Below are positions 47,043 through 61,046 of a DNA stretch of 64,000 bases, in pieces; position 1 is the stretch's first letter; the number at the start of each line of letters is the position of its first letter. The notes beneath the pieces are model-generated. The model searched no databases. It saw nothing but the letters and a program-made list of their open reading frames with translations, and was not told where the DNA came from. The stretch is from Bifidobacterium cebidarum. GTDB taxonomy: Bacteria; Actinomycetota; Actinomycetes; Actinomycetales; Bifidobacteriaceae. The stretch spans positions 1-64,000 of the forward strand of contig NZ_WBVS01000008.1 in assembly GCF_009193305.1 (NCBI RefSeq), written 5' to 3'. The position numbers and the translations under genes were made by a program.

Positions 47043-49513
47043 CCAAGACCTTTCCGGCGGCTGCCGTCAGTCCACGGCACATTGCGCAACAGCGCACCGG
47101 CTCATGGGCCGATTCCACGCATTCGGTAATCTGGATGACGCAAGGAGGCATGCCGCATCAGTTCAAAGACACTCAGCAATCTTGGATCAGACACATAAGC
47201 AGCATGATGGTCATCCTACTGCTTATGTGGATCGCCCAATCCAACCTTATTGATGTGTATGGCACACCGATCCCATGGATGGCGGCAGCAATCCCTTCTA
47301 CCGTTTTGGGAACGCTGATCGCCCTTGCCGGGCTTCAGCCAGCGCTCACCTTGTGGTGGCAGCTTGTTTTCCTCGCCGCGTCGCAATTCATCATCGGACC
47401 GGTACTAACGCTGAACTCCACCACCATCGCACACAGCATTCCCACCATCGAAACCTTGAATCAGGGGTGGGAGGCGACGTTCGGATCCTTTAAATACCTC
47501 ATTTCCATCGACCCTCCCACCGGTGCCGCAGACGGCAGCCTCATGGCAGTATGGACCATAGGCCTATGGCTTTCGTTCCTTGCCGGACTGTTCGCCGTGA
47601 GTGCGCACGCCTGGATCCCATTGCTCAGCACGTTGCCGCTCGCCACCGCGATGGCCGTATGCGCATTGCTGGGTACGAATATCGGATGGCACCGAGTCGT
47701 CAGCAGCATCGTGTTCACGATATTGCTGATCGTGTGGATGTCATGGCGCTTGAAATGCATGGAATGGGGACGTTGGCTGTCCGCTCTTCTCATCGTGCTG
47801 CTTGCCGCCGCGATGGCTTTCACCGGAACCGTATTCATTCCGCAGCATCGCTTGGTGTTGCGAGATTGGTATGATCCGCCAATCAGTCCGTATGACTATA
47901 CCAGTCCCTTAAGCGGTATGCGCTCCTACATCAAAGATCATAAGGACGATGTACTGCTCACCGTCAAGAACCTTCCCGCCGGCACCCCAGTCAGATTGGC
48001 GGTTATGGACCGCTTTGATGGTTCGGTCTGGAATCTTTCCGATTCCACCGAGGCCGCGGATTCCTCGGACTATCGCAGAGTCGGCACGTCAATCGCCACC
48101 AATGAACACGGTAAGGATTTCACCGCGGTGTTCATCGTGCATCAGGGGTTGAACGACACTTGGCTGCCTCTGGCCGGAGCGGCGACAAGCGTACGGTTCA
48201 CCGAACATAACGACGCCGACACGTTCTACTACAACAGTGACACCGATTCGGCGATTTTCTCGGCTGGCATGCGCAATGGCATGACATACACCGAATCCGG
48301 CGTCATCCCCGTAACTCCCAGCGACGTAACCATCAGCAAAACGACGGTCGCGCACATCAGCCAGCCTCCAGCACAGGATGTGCCCGATTCCGCAAGCAAA
48401 CTCGCCACTGCAATCGCCGGCGGCCAGACAACCGGCGGTGCCGCCGCACAGGCTTTGGCCAGCACCCTGAAGGATTCAGGCTGGTTCTCCCACGGTTTGC
48501 AAGGGGATTACCCCTCTCAAGCCGGGCATGGCAATTACCGGATCAACAAGCTGCTGGCCAGCACTGCGATGGTGGGAGACTCCGAACAATACGCTTCGGC
48601 CATGGCGCTGATGGCGCGAGAGCTTGGTCTGCCTTCCCGCGTGGTCATGGGATTCCTGCCCAAAGATGCCGATGGCAGCATTTCCGATGCGCGCACAACC
48701 ACTATGGCCGGGCATACCACCGCAATCGAATTCACCGGTAACGACATCGCCGCCTGGGTGGAAATCAAGCTTGAGCATCTCGGCTGGGTAGCCTTCTACC
48801 CCACCCCCAAAGAAACCAAGCTTCCGGACGATAACCAGAATCTCACGCCGCCGAATCCGCAAACATTGGTCCGGCAGCCACCGGTGCCGCTCACCGACCC
48901 GTTGCGTGACCAGGCGCAGGCGAAAAGCCAAAGCTCACTCTCCGGTACTGATGCCAACGACCAAGTGCCCAATCTGCTCTGGCTTCGATTCTGGCGTACG
49001 GCCAAAGCCGTGGCCCTCTATGGCAGTCCGCTCTGGGCAATCATGATTGCCTGCGGCATCATACTGGCAGGCAAGGCAATATTACTGGCGCGCGCCCGCC
49101 GGTATGGAGCACCGCAAATCAGAGTGGCTTCAGGCTGGAACGCGCTCTGTGCACTGGCTGTGCAAAGCGGCATAACGATGGCTGGCACTCGCCGCGATCA
49201 AGCTGAAGCAATCGCGAATCAGCTCACTACTTCAGCCGACGCATTGCGCGATCTCAGCAGGGAAGCCGATTATGCAACATTCTCCGGTCAGCCAATTGAC
49301 TCGCAGCAGGCGAGTCAATATTGGTCCCGCATCGACGAGACCCGTCACACGCTCCTGCACGCACTCCCCCGCTTGAGACGGGTGAAAACGCGCCTTTCCT
49401 TGCGCGGCATGCGTATACTTGCACACAAACGCACCAAGTCGCATGCAGCAATGCCGCGCAACACGTCATTCAACGCAGCCCTAGACCGCCGCAATAAGGG
49501 GAAGACATCATGA
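47039..49513 (+). CDS. tgm: Transglutaminase-fold membrane protein lacking catalytic residues
   Basis: An 824-residue protein of the TgpA/DUF3488 type. About six TM helices occupy the first 280 residues (for example ILLLMWIAQSNLI, LWWQLVFLAASQFIIG, WLSALLIVLLAAAMAF). A large extracytoplasmic transglutaminase-like domain follows, then a further TM helix (SPLWAIMIACGIILAG) and a cytoplasmic tail. In active relatives the motifs are GDCEx, HAWVE and FDPTP. Here they read GDSEQYAS (Ser515), AAWVEI (Ala571) and FYPTP (Tyr587), so the Cys-His-Asp triad is gone. The fold probably persists as a binding or scaffold domain. It starts on the DUF58 stop (ATGA) and ends on the phosphatase start (ATGA). Confidence 0.9.
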   Translation: MTKTFPAAAVSPRHIAQQRTGSWADSTHSVIWMTQGGMPHQFKDTQQSWIRHISSMMVILLLMWIAQSNLIDVYGTPIPWMAAAIPSTVLGTLIALAGLQPALTLWWQLVFLAASQFIIGPVLTLNSTTIAHSIPTIETLNQGWEATFGSFKYLISIDPPTGAADGSLMAVWTIGLWLSFLAGLFAVSAHAWIPLLSTLPLATAMAVCALLGTNIGWHRVVSSIVFTILLIVWMSWRLKCMEWGRWLSALLIVLLAAAMAFTGTVFIPQHRLVLRDWYDPPISPYDYTSPLSGMRSYIKDHKDDVLLTVKNLPAGTPVRLAVMDRFDGSVWNLSDSTEAADSSDYRRVGTSIATNEHGKDFTAVFIVHQGLNDTWLPLAGAATSVRFTEHNDADTFYYNSDTDSAIFSAGMRNGMTYTESGVIPVTPSDVTISKTTVAHISQPPAQDVPDSASKLATAIAGGQTTGGAAAQALASTLKDSGWFSHGLQGDYPSQAGHGNYRINKLLASTAMVGDSEQYASAMALMARELGLPSRVVMGFLPKDADGSISDARTTTMAGHTTAIEFTGNDIAAWVEIKLEHLGWVAFYPTPKETKLPDDNQNLTPPNPQTLVRQPPVPLTDPLRDQAQAKSQSSLSGTDANDQVPNLLWLRFWRTAKAVALYGSPLWAIMIACGIILAGKAILLARARRYGAPQIRVASGWNALCALAVQSGITMAGTRRDQAEAIANQLTTSADALRDLSREADYATFSGQPIDSQQASQYWSRIDETRHTLLHALPRLRRVKTRLSLRGMRILAHKRTKSHAAMPRNTSFNAALDRRNKGKTS

Positions 49514-50448
49514 TCACCGGTTCCATTCGCGTAGCGATGACCAGTGACCCCGGTCTCAAGCGCAAGAACAACCAGGACTCCTGTTTGGCACGTCACGGCG
49601 TCTTCGTGGTATGCGATGGCATGGGCGGAGGTCTCGGAGGCGAGCAGGCAAGTCAACTCGCCGTTCAACGGTTCGCCTCCCTGTCTGATATGCCGGTTCG
49701 CAACCGCCATGACATTCAATATGCGTTGCAGGACGCGCATCAGCGGATTCTGAATCTAGGTCAGCAGCTGGGCGGTGTGGCGGGAACCACGATCAGTGGT
49801 CTGGTGCTGCCCAGTATGCCTACCGGCATTGCGAATGCCGACCGACACACCTACGTGGTGAATATCGGCGATTCCCGCACCTATCATCTCAGCCCGCAAC
49901 ATCGCGTACGGCATCACAGCCAGCAACGCCACAATCCCGGCAACACTTCCGAGGCGGATATTGACCCCGCTGCCCCATCATGGGACGCGACCTCGCTCAT
50001 CCGCATCACCCGGGACCATTCGCGACGGCAGGAGGCCATTGATGCGGGGCTCCTCACCCCTCATGCTGCCGAAGCCCTGATACCACGCAATATCATCACG
50101 CAATGTCTGGGGGATCCGGCCGGCATCAGTGCCGATGTCTATATCGCCGATCTTGCCGGCCGATACATCATCTGTTCCGATGGCCTGTATGGAGAGGTCC
50201 CCGACCGGGCAATCGCCGGCATCGCCGCCGCGTATGCAGATCCGCAAGACGCGGTACGCGCATTGGTACAGACGGCACTGGACGCCGGCGGCAGAGACAA
50301 CATCACCATAATCGTGGTGGATATGCCTGCAAACGAACCGGCACAGCATGATTTCAACGTGTTCCGGCTCGGTGATGGTGAAGATTTGGGAACCTTCGAC
50401 GACACCACATTGCAGACATTACGCACTATTCGTTCCATGCAGGCATAG
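49510..50448 (+). CDS. PP2C-family Ser/Thr protein phosphatase
   Basis: A 312-residue metal-dependent phosphatase, probably the antagonist of the operon's kinase. Family motifs are present in order: KRKNNQDSC, VVCDGMGGGLGGE (metal Asp), YVVNIGDSRTY, ICSDGLYGEV and GGRDNITIIVVD. It carries an inserted polar segment of about 30 residues (HSQQRHNPGNTSEADIDP) after the GDSR motif. No TM segment is seen, so it is cytoplasmic. It overlaps the transglutaminase-fold gene by 4 bases, hence translational coupling. Confidence 0.94.
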   Translation: MITGSIRVAMTSDPGLKRKNNQDSCLARHGVFVVCDGMGGGLGGEQASQLAVQRFASLSDMPVRNRHDIQYALQDAHQRILNLGQQLGGVAGTTISGLVLPSMPTGIANADRHTYVVNIGDSRTYHLSPQHRVRHHSQQRHNPGNTSEADIDPAAPSWDATSLIRITRDHSRRQEAIDAGLLTPHAAEALIPRNIITQCLGDPAGISADVYIADLAGRYIICSDGLYGEVPDRAIAGIAAAYADPQDAVRALVQTALDAGGRDNITIIVVDMPANEPAQHDFNVFRLGDGEDLGTFDDTTLQTLRTIRSMQA

Positions 50449-50487
50449 ACGCGCTATAGATCACAGACCACACAAGGAGACAAGCTC

Positions 50488-51087
50488 ATGGTTGATTACG
50501 ATACTGCCGTAGCCGCAGTGCAGGACCCGAATGCAGATCCTATTCTGCTCGCGAAAATCGCCTACGAGAATCCGGAATTCGGCGCCAACGTTGCCGTGCA
50601 TCCTCGCTGCTACCCTGGATTGAAACGTTGGCTGGCTGAATTCGGCGACGCGCGCGCCCGTGAGACGTTGGCGCAAATCGGTTTCACCGCCGATGCGATT
50701 GGCGGCCCAATCCAGCCGCAAACCGTACGGCCTGACACCCAGCCGGTTTACACCGTTGAACAGCAGGAGCAAGCCGCCCAACAGCGCCATACGCCGACCC
50801 AACAAACCGCCGATGCGCCCGCCAACGCACAGGCTGATTCTCGGACCACATCGCAGACACCGATATTCCAGGAGCCCACGCCAACCAACCCGTACGGATT
50901 CACCGTTGAGCAAGCACTGACCACAACCGATCAAATGCAGATCGCTCAAATCGCCCAATATGCTCCGGAGCTGCGTGTCTGCATTGCCCGGAACCCCAAC
51001 ACCTACCCGGCTCTGGTGGATTGGCTGCGTCAGCTCGGCGATCCGGCCATCGACGCCGCATTGGCCACTCGTCAATCACGCCAATAA
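50488..51087 (+). CDS. LRV (variant leucine-rich repeat) domain protein
   Basis: A 199-residue cytoplasmic protein. Two copies of a helical repeat are separated by a Gln/Ala/Thr-rich linker of about 80 residues. The first is DPILLAKIAYENPEFGANVAVHPRCYPGLKRWL and the second, near the C-terminus, follows TTDQMQIAQIAQYAPELRV and ends ANPNTYPALVDWL-like. I recognise the unit as the LRV-type domain common in bifidobacterial and related actinobacterial signalling proteins. A role in protein-protein contact is inferred. It is 40 bases after the phosphatase gene with AAGGAGACAAGCTC upstream and 25 bases before the FHA gene. Confidence 0.75.
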   Translation: MVDYDTAVAAVQDPNADPILLAKIAYENPEFGANVAVHPRCYPGLKRWLAEFGDARARETLAQIGFTADAIGGPIQPQTVRPDTQPVYTVEQQEQAAQQRHTPTQQTADAPANAQADSRTTSQTPIFQEPTPTNPYGFTVEQALTTTDQMQIAQIAQYAPELRVCIARNPNTYPALVDWLRQLGDPAIDAALATRQSRQ

Positions 51088-51111
51088 CGGCAAGCAACGA
51101 TAGGAGCAGTA

Positions 51112-51726
51112 ATGTCTGTTGTGCCATATCCTCCAGCTCCGGATCCCGGCTGGTATGCCGATGATTCTCAGGCGGATAACGCCAAACAATCAGAGGTCTT
51201 CGCACAGGAAACGGCATCCCTGGAACATGCCAGTTCCGGATTCCCGGAGTTTCTCTCCTTCCCGGGATATGACTCCAGTCTTTCCTCGGAATCGTCCTCA
51301 GCATCAGACGATGATCAGGACTGGCAGGATGCCACTGTTCAAGACTGGGACAGCACCGTACTGTCATCATCGTTCATCGCCAAAGCACCCCGCACCATCT
51401 ATCGGCTGCATAATGATGTGACCGGTCAGGATATCGTCATCGACGCCAGCACGCTCCTTGGCCGCAAACCTTCGATGGATGTGCCCGAAGGGGCCAAGGC
51501 CGCACGCATCGACGATCCCACGCGCACCACGTCGCGCAATCATGCAGCCATCAGCATCGATGCCAATGGAATACTGTGGATTGAGGATTATGGCTCGCTC
51601 AACGGCACCTATATGCTTCATGATGGTCAGGAAACCCAAGTACATAAAGGCACGCCGGTAAAGGTTACTGTCCCTGCAACGATACGATTGGGAGATTTGT
51701 TCTTCGAGCTGACGCGCATGCAGTAA
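51112..51726 (+). CDS. FHA-domain phosphothreonine-binding protein
   Basis: A 204-residue protein. Residues 1-100 are acidic and Ser-rich, a likely disordered and phosphorylatable segment (SLSSESSSASDDDQDWQD-like). The C-terminal 100 residues form an FHA domain with LLGRKPS, RTTSRNHAAIS and EDYGSLNGTYM, which include the Arg, Ser, His and Asn residues that read phosphothreonine. It is the last gene of the kinase/phosphatase operon and is a natural reader of the kinase's marks, resembling GarA-type architecture. The stop is followed by a convergent terminator shared with rpoC. Confidence 0.9.
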   Translation: MSVVPYPPAPDPGWYADDSQADNAKQSEVFAQETASLEHASSGFPEFLSFPGYDSSLSSESSSASDDDQDWQDATVQDWDSTVLSSSFIAKAPRTIYRLHNDVTGQDIVIDASTLLGRKPSMDVPEGAKAARIDDPTRTTSRNHAAISIDANGILWIEDYGSLNGTYMLHDGQETQVHKGTPVKVTVPATIRLGDLFFELTRMQ

Positions 51727-51771
51727 ATCAATGCAGTAGCCGGCAGGAAATAACCGGCAGCAGTAAACGAA

Positions 51772-51806
51772 AAGAGGCTTGGAACGATATACGTTCCAAG
51801 CCTCTT
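51772..51806. terminator. Bidirectional terminator between the FHA gene and rpoC
   Basis: AAGAGGCTTGGAACG and CGTTCCAAGCCTCTT are perfect 15-base arms with an ATATA loop. A T-rich tail (CTTTTCGTTT) follows on the minus strand. It lies 46 bases past the FHA stop and 22 bases past the rpoC stop. Confidence 0.9.
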
Positions 51807-51828
51807 ACGCTATTGGGCTACCGCCAGC

Positions 51829-55872
<4,044 letters not shown>

Positions 55873-55959
55873 TTATTAATCCGTTTCTATTGAAAAAATT
55901 TCGTTCACGCTGTGTGGAGTCATAAGCCTTCGTATGCCTTTGCATAGTGCCTGATCGGG

Positions 55960-55999
55960 GCCGGTCTCAACAGCTCATTTCTTGAGACTTGAGACCGGC
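55960..55999 (-). promoter_or_regulatory. rpoB-rpoC intercistronic stem-loop
   Basis: GCCGGTCTCAA and TTGAGACCGGC are perfect 11-base arms with an 18-base loop, 31 bases after the rpoB stop. No T-run follows, so it is more likely a processing, stability or attenuation element than a full terminator, since rpoC needs transcription through it. Confidence 0.55.
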
Positions 56000-56030
56000 T
56001 CGCAATCAAATGGGCTTACGACCCGTGGGA

Positions 56031-59000
56031 TCACTGGTATTCGGGCTCTTCTGCCTTCTGGTCTTCCTTGGCGGCCGCATCAGGGCGGGCACCGATGTTG
56101 AAGCCCAGATCGTCGGCGGAGCTCACCGGATCGTCTTCCTCGTCCTTCATGTCGATGGCCACGCCTTCGGCGTTCAGCACTTCGACGTTCAGGGACAGGG
56201 ACTGCATTTCCTTGAGAAGCACCTTGAAGGACTCCGGGATGCCTGCCGGCGGCAGGTTCTCGCCCTTCACGATGGCGCCGTAGACGCGCACGCGGCCGTC
56301 GACGTCATCGGACTTGGTGGTCATCATCTCGTGCAGCGTGTAGGCGGCACCGTAGGCCTCGAGGGCCCACACCTCCATCTCGCCGAAGCGCTGGCCACCG
56401 AACTGGGCCTTACCGCCGAGCGGCTGCTGGGTGATCATGGAGTACGGACCGGTGGAGCGGGCGTGGATCTTGTCGTCGACCAGGTGGTGCAGCTTCAGCA
56501 TGTACATGTAGCCAACGGAGATCGGCTTGGTGTACGGTTCGCCGGTACGGCCGTCGAACAGGGTTGCCTTGCCGTCGGGGCCCACGAGACGATCGCCATC
56601 GCGGTTCGGCAGCGTGGTGGACAGCAGGCCCTTCAAGACCTCCGGCTTGACGCCGTCGAACACCGGGGTTGCCACCGGGGTGCCCGGCTCGGCCTTCTCA
56701 GCGCCGGACGGAACCAGCCTCTTCCACTCGGCTTCCAGGTTCGGATCGAGGGAGATGTCCCAACCGGAGTGGGCGATCCAGCCGAGGTGCAGTTCGAGCA
56801 CCTGACCAAGGTTCATTCGGGAAGGCACGCCCAGCGGGTTGAGCATGATGTCAACCGGGGTACCGTCGGCGAGGAACGGCATATCCTCTTCCGGCAGGAT
56901 GCGGGAGATGCAGCCCTTGTTGCCGTGGCGGCCGGAGAGCTTATCGCCCACGGTGATCTTACGGTGCTGGGCGATGTAGACACGAATCATCTGGTTCACG
57001 CCGTTGGGCAGCTCGTCACCATCCTCCTCGGCATCCTCACGGGTGATTTCCTTGACGCCGATGACGGTACCGGTCTCGCCATGGGGCACACGCAGGGAGG
57101 TGTCGCGCACCTCACGGGACTTCTCGCCGAAGATGGCGCGCAGCAGTCGCTCTTCCGGAGTCAGCTCGGTCTCGCCCTTCGGGGTGACCTTGCCGACCAG
57201 GATGTCGCCAGCTTCGACTTCGGCACCGATGCGGATGATGCCGCGCTCATCGAGGTTGGCCACAGCGTCCTCGCCGACGTTCGGCAGGTCGCGGGTGATT
57301 TCCTCGGCGCCAAGCTTGGTTTCGCGGGCGTCGATCTCGTACTCCTCGATGTGGATGGAGGAGAGGGTGTCGTCCTGCACGAGGCGCTGGGAGATGATCA
57401 CAGCATCCTCGTAGTTGTAGCCGTTCCAAGGCATGAAGGCGATGAGCAGGTTCTTGCCCAGGGCCAGGTCGCCGTTCTGGATGGCGGGGCCGTCAGCCAT
57501 GACCGAGCCGGCCTCCACACGCTCGCCGTCGTGCACGATCGGGCGCTGGTTGTAGCAGGTGGTCTGGTTGGAGCGCTGGAACTTGGCCAGCTTGTAGGAG
57601 CTGGTGGTGCCATCGTCGTTCATCACGCGGATCAGGTCGGCGGAGACATAGGTCACCACGCCGTCCTTCTCAGCCTTGATCACGTCGCCGGAGTCGTTGG
57701 CGGCACGCCATTCGGAACCGGTGCCCACCAGCGGGCGCTCGGATTCGATCAGCGGCACGGCCTGACGCTGCATGTTGGTACCCATCAATGCACGGTGGCC
57801 CTCATCGTGCTCCAGGAACGGAATCAGGGAGGCACCGAGGGAGACCATCTGGCGAGGTGAGACATCCATGTAATCCACGGAGCTCACCGGCACATCGACT
57901 GCCTCTTCTTCGCCGACTCGGGCGAGTGCGGACTTCTGCACGAAGTTGCCGTTCTCGTCGAGTTCCTGGTTGGCCTGGGCGATGACGTGGTCGAGATCGC
58001 GGTCTGCGGTCATGTATTCGACTTCGTCGGTGACGTGGCCGTTGACGACCTTACGGTACGGGGTCTCGATGAAACCGAACGGGTTCACACGGCCGAAGGT
58101 TGCCAGGGAGCCGATCAGACCGATGTTCGGGCCTTCAGGAGACTCGATCGGGCACATACGGCCGAAGTGGGACGGGTGCACGTCTCGCACTTCCATGGAG
58201 GCGCGGTCACGGGACAGACCACCGGGGCCCAGAGCGGAGAGACGACGCTTGTTCGTCACACCGGAGAGCGGGTTGTTCTGATCCATGAACTGGGAGAGCT
58301 GGGAGGTGCCGAAGAACTCCTTGATGGTGGCGTTCACCGGGCGGATGTTGATTAGGGACTGCGGGGTGATGGCCTCGGCGTCCTGAGTGGTCATACGCTC
58401 GCGCACCACACGCTCCATACGGCTCAGGCCGGTGCGCAGCTGGTTCTGGATCAGCTCGCCGACCTGGCGGATACGGCGGTTGCCGAAGTGATCGATATCG
58501 TCCACGTCCACGCGCAGGTCGATGTTCTCGCCGTTGCGGGTGCCAGCGAAGGTCTTGGCGCCATCATGCAGGGCCACCAGGTACTTGATGGTGGCGATGA
58601 TGTCTTCCTGGTGCAGGGAGCGATCGTTGAAGTCAGCCTCAAGACCGAGCTTGCGGTTAATCTTGTAGCGGCCGACGCGGGCCAGATCGTAGCGCTTGGT
58701 GTTGAAGTAGAAGGAGTCCAGCAGGTTCTTGCCGGCTTCCGGAGTCGGGGTGTCGGCCGGGCGGATCTTGCGGTACAGGTCGACCAGAGCCTCGTCCTGG
58801 GTTTCCAGGGTCTCGCGCTGCAGGGCGTCGAGCACCAGCGGGCAGTCCTTGAAGGCCTGGGCAATCTCGGGCTTGGTCATGCCGATGGCCATCAGGAACA
58901 CGATGGCGGACTGCTTACGCTTGCGGTCCACGCGCACCTGCGGCTGGTCCTTCTTATCGATCTCGAACTCGAGCCATGCGCCGCGAGACGGGATGATCTT

Positions 59001-59594
59001 GGCGCCGAAGACTTCCTTGTCGGAGGTGCGGTCCTGCTGACGATCGAAGTAAACGCCCGGGGAACGCACGAGCTGGGAGACGATGACTCGCTCGGTACCG
59101 CCGATGATGAAGGTACCGTGCGGGGTCTGCAGTGGGAAGTCGCCCATGAACACGGTCTGGGACTTGATTTCGCCGGTGTCGCCGTTCTCGAACTCAGCGT
59201 TCACGTACAGCGGTGCGGAGTAGGTGTAATCCTTTTCCTTGCACTCCTGGACCGTATGACGCGGCTCCTCGAAGTACGGATCGGAGAAGGTCAGGGACAT
59301 GGTCTGGGCGAAGTTCTCGATCGGGGAGATCTCATTGAAGACCTCATCGAGACCGGAAGTGTGGGCCACGGTGTTGGTGCCGTTGGCCTCGTCTTCCTCG
59401 ACGCGCTTCTTCCAGCGCTCGTTGCCGATCAGCCAGTCGAAGCTGTCGGTCTGCACGCCCAGCAGATAGGGCACATCGATAGGCTCTTTGATGGAGCCGA
59501 AGTTCACGCGATCCGACGCCTTGTGCAGGTCAATGTCATGCTGGTCGGCGCGTGCGATGATGGTAGTGGTGTTCGTCGTAGCTGTATTAGCCAA
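56031..59594 (-). CDS. rpoB: DNA-directed RNA polymerase subunit beta
   Basis: The 1187-residue second-largest RNA polymerase subunit. The start is taken as TTG at 59594 (AAGGAACGTCCA upstream), giving [20 protein letters not shown]; the in-frame ATG at 59714 would add 40 basic residues and lacks a ribosome site. Landmarks are [13 protein letters not shown], the rifampicin region [18 protein letters not shown] and LSALGPGG, and the C-terminal [23 protein letters not shown]-like segment. At the site equivalent to E. coli His526 this protein has Asn448. Confidence 0.96.
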   Translation of the reverse strand: MANTATTNTTTIIARADQHDIDLHKASDRVNFGSIKEPIDVPYLLGVQTDSFDWLIGNERWKKRVEEDEANGTNTVAHTSGLDEVFNEISPIENFAQTMSLTFSDPYFEEPRHTVQECKEKDYTYSAPLYVNAEFENGDTGEIKSQTVFMGDFPLQTPHGTFIIGGTERVIVSQLVRSPGVYFDRQQDRTSDKEVFGAKIIPSRGAWLEFEIDKKDQPQVRVDRKRKQSAIVFLMAIGMTKPEIAQAFKDCPLVLDALQRETLETQDEALVDLYRKIRPADTPTPEAGKNLLDSFYFNTKRYDLARVGRYKINRKLGLEADFNDRSLHQEDIIATIKYLVALHDGAKTFAGTRNGENIDLRVDVDDIDHFGNRRIRQVGELIQNQLRTGLSRMERVVRERMTTQDAEAITPQSLINIRPVNATIKEFFGTSQLSQFMDQNNPLSGVTNKRRLSALGPGGLSRDRASMEVRDVHPSHFGRMCPIESPEGPNIGLIGSLATFGRVNPFGFIETPYRKVVNGHVTDEVEYMTADRDLDHVIAQANQELDENGNFVQKSALARVGEEEAVDVPVSSVDYMDVSPRQMVSLGASLIPFLEHDEGHRALMGTNMQRQAVPLIESERPLVGTGSEWRAANDSGDVIKAEKDGVVTYVSADLIRVMNDDGTTSSYKLAKFQRSNQTTCYNQRPIVHDGERVEAGSVMADGPAIQNGDLALGKNLLIAFMPWNGYNYEDAVIISQRLVQDDTLSSIHIEEYEIDARETKLGAEEITRDLPNVGEDAVANLDERGIIRIGAEVEAGDILVGKVTPKGETELTPEERLLRAIFGEKSREVRDTSLRVPHGETGTVIGVKEITREDAEEDGDELPNGVNQMIRVYIAQHRKITVGDKLSGRHGNKGCISRILPEEDMPFLADGTPVDIMLNPLGVPSRMNLGQVLELHLGWIAHSGWDISLDPNLEAEWKRLVPSGAEKAEPGTPVATPVFDGVKPEVLKGLLSTTLPNRDGDRLVGPDGKATLFDGRTGEPYTKPISVGYMYMLKLHHLVDDKIHARSTGPYSMITQQPLGGKAQFGGQRFGEMEVWALEAYGAAYTLHEMMTTKSDDVDGRVRVYGAIVKGENLPPAGIPESFKVLLKEMQSLSLNVEVLNAEGVAIDMKDEEDDPVSSADDLGFNIGARPDAAAKEDQKAEEPEYQ

Positions 59595-60152
59595 TGGACG
59601 TTCCTTATCGCTCGCTAAAATTGTGGTATTCCCCTGGGAGCGCGCGCATGGCCACCATATGCCTATGCGGACGCTTCGTTGTCGACGGCATGCCCGCAAT
59701 ATGACACACCTCATGCAAATTACAAAGAATAGCGATATGCAGCGACATTCCTATCATACATCAGCACCGCTTCCCTACTCAGCAAACCAGACAGACTGCA
59801 TTGCCTCATATCAGCGGGCCATAGGCAACCGGAACATATTCGTATGGAGCAATTGCATACAAGCGGAAACAAGGTCTTCCCGCTACAATCGCTTGCGCTT
59901 AGACGATTGAAGTTGTGGGAAGGAGATATATCGATGTCCTCTTCCGCCTGATTATCCTTCACGTTTTCGCATAATATAAAACAATCTGCCTGCGCCAGCG
60001 GGGATGATTCGCAGTAATATAGAGCCATATCGGTCTCATAGTTTCGATTTAACTAATTTGGCGGAAGCCCCCTACACAAGATCTCTCCCTATACAAGATA
60101 AAAAGAACCTAAATGGCACACCATCTCATTTAACTTTTGAAATGGAGGGAAT
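59595..60152. other. 558-base non-coding spacer upstream of rpoB
   Basis: The region must hold the rpoB promoter (minus strand) and the promoter of the plus-strand zinc-ribbon gene, but no convincing -35/-10 pair stood out. The right half is clearly A+T-rich. A strong ribosome site (AAGGAG) at 59920-59925 precedes a five-codon frame, ATG-TCC-TCT-TCC-GCC-TGA, starting at 59934; it may be a leader or the relic of a lost gene. No RNA gene was recognised. Confidence 0.5.
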
Positions 60153-60893
60153 ATGACCTCGGTCAACGCCAAAACAGGCACCTACCAACTCCAAAAAGAT
60201 CTGTGCTCTTTAGTGGACAACTGGTCCATCTTGGACCTAATCGCCAACCGGCAAGCCACTATAGGCATTCAGGTGAGCGATAGACGCAGCAATCTCAATA
60301 CAGCTTCTATGCCTATACCGCTGGATATAGACGCATTCCAACTTCTGCAAGACATCAATAGATTTGCTCGAATGGGCGTTCGTCTCCTAGGACTGCATCC
60401 CTACCGCAACTTGAGCACGCCGACTCTGCTCAAAAGCATTATTAAGAATCTGCCGCGCTTAGACACAATGTCCGCTTCCATAATGGAAAAACTATCAGGT
60501 GATGCTCGTACGTTGGTGGAACGACTGGCACGCTTGCTGAATCCGCCTGAAAGCACACGCATGGTCGGCTGGTGTCCCATATGCAATTATGAGCTACGCG
60601 CTGACGAGGAGGAATTGGCCGGCGGCTGGTTGGAATGTCCACGCTGCTACAGCACACACCGCATTAAAGATATACACGAACTCGATATGCTCCGTCTGAG
60701 ATTGAGTGGTGTCAAAGGAACACCTACGCAATTGCATCGAGTGTTGAAGCCTTGGGGCATCGATGTCAAGGCGGCGACAATACGTCAATGGGCTAGACGC
60801 AACATCATCCAACCCGTCGGACAACTAGGTAACGCATCAGTATTCCTTGTCTGGGACGTATGGCAAGCATACACACGCTTTGACAAGATGTAA
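60153..60893 (+). CDS. Zinc-ribbon/helix-turn-helix protein of phage-like type
   Basis: A 246-residue protein. The N-terminal 145 residues are helical (LVDNWSILDLIANRQ, then DINRFARMGVRLLG). A zinc ribbon with two CxxC pairs follows: WCPICN and ECPRCYS, 20 residues apart. The C-terminal 60 residues look like a helix-turn-helix (GTPTQLHRVLKPWGIDVKAATIRQWARR-type, with KAATIRQWARRNII as the recognition-helix candidate). Similar layouts occur in actinophage genomes, from memory. It has an excellent ribosome site (ATGGAGGG) and an A+T-rich upstream region, and no phage genes beside it. It could be a phage remnant or a captured regulator. Confidence 0.65.
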   Translation: MTSVNAKTGTYQLQKDLCSLVDNWSILDLIANRQATIGIQVSDRRSNLNTASMPIPLDIDAFQLLQDINRFARMGVRLLGLHPYRNLSTPTLLKSIIKNLPRLDTMSASIMEKLSGDARTLVERLARLLNPPESTRMVGWCPICNYELRADEEELAGGWLECPRCYSTHRIKDIHELDMLRLRLSGVKGTPTQLHRVLKPWGIDVKAATIRQWARRNIIQPVGQLGNASVFLVWDVWQAYTRFDKM

Positions 60894-61046
60894 TCGCACA
60901 CGTCGACGCGTTACATCTCATTCTATTTCCCTGTAACGGTACTAACGCAACAGCTAGTATCACCGTACAAGAACCTGAGATAGGAAAACTTGACACCTAT
61001 CTCCACGGAAGCCACTGCCCGTCATCCTGCGACCAAGAAACTGCTC

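Noticed and set aside
59720-60028. Minus-strand 102-codon frame upstream of rpoB
   Set aside because: Cys-rich, no ribosome site and no recognisable motif; it covers the expected promoter region.
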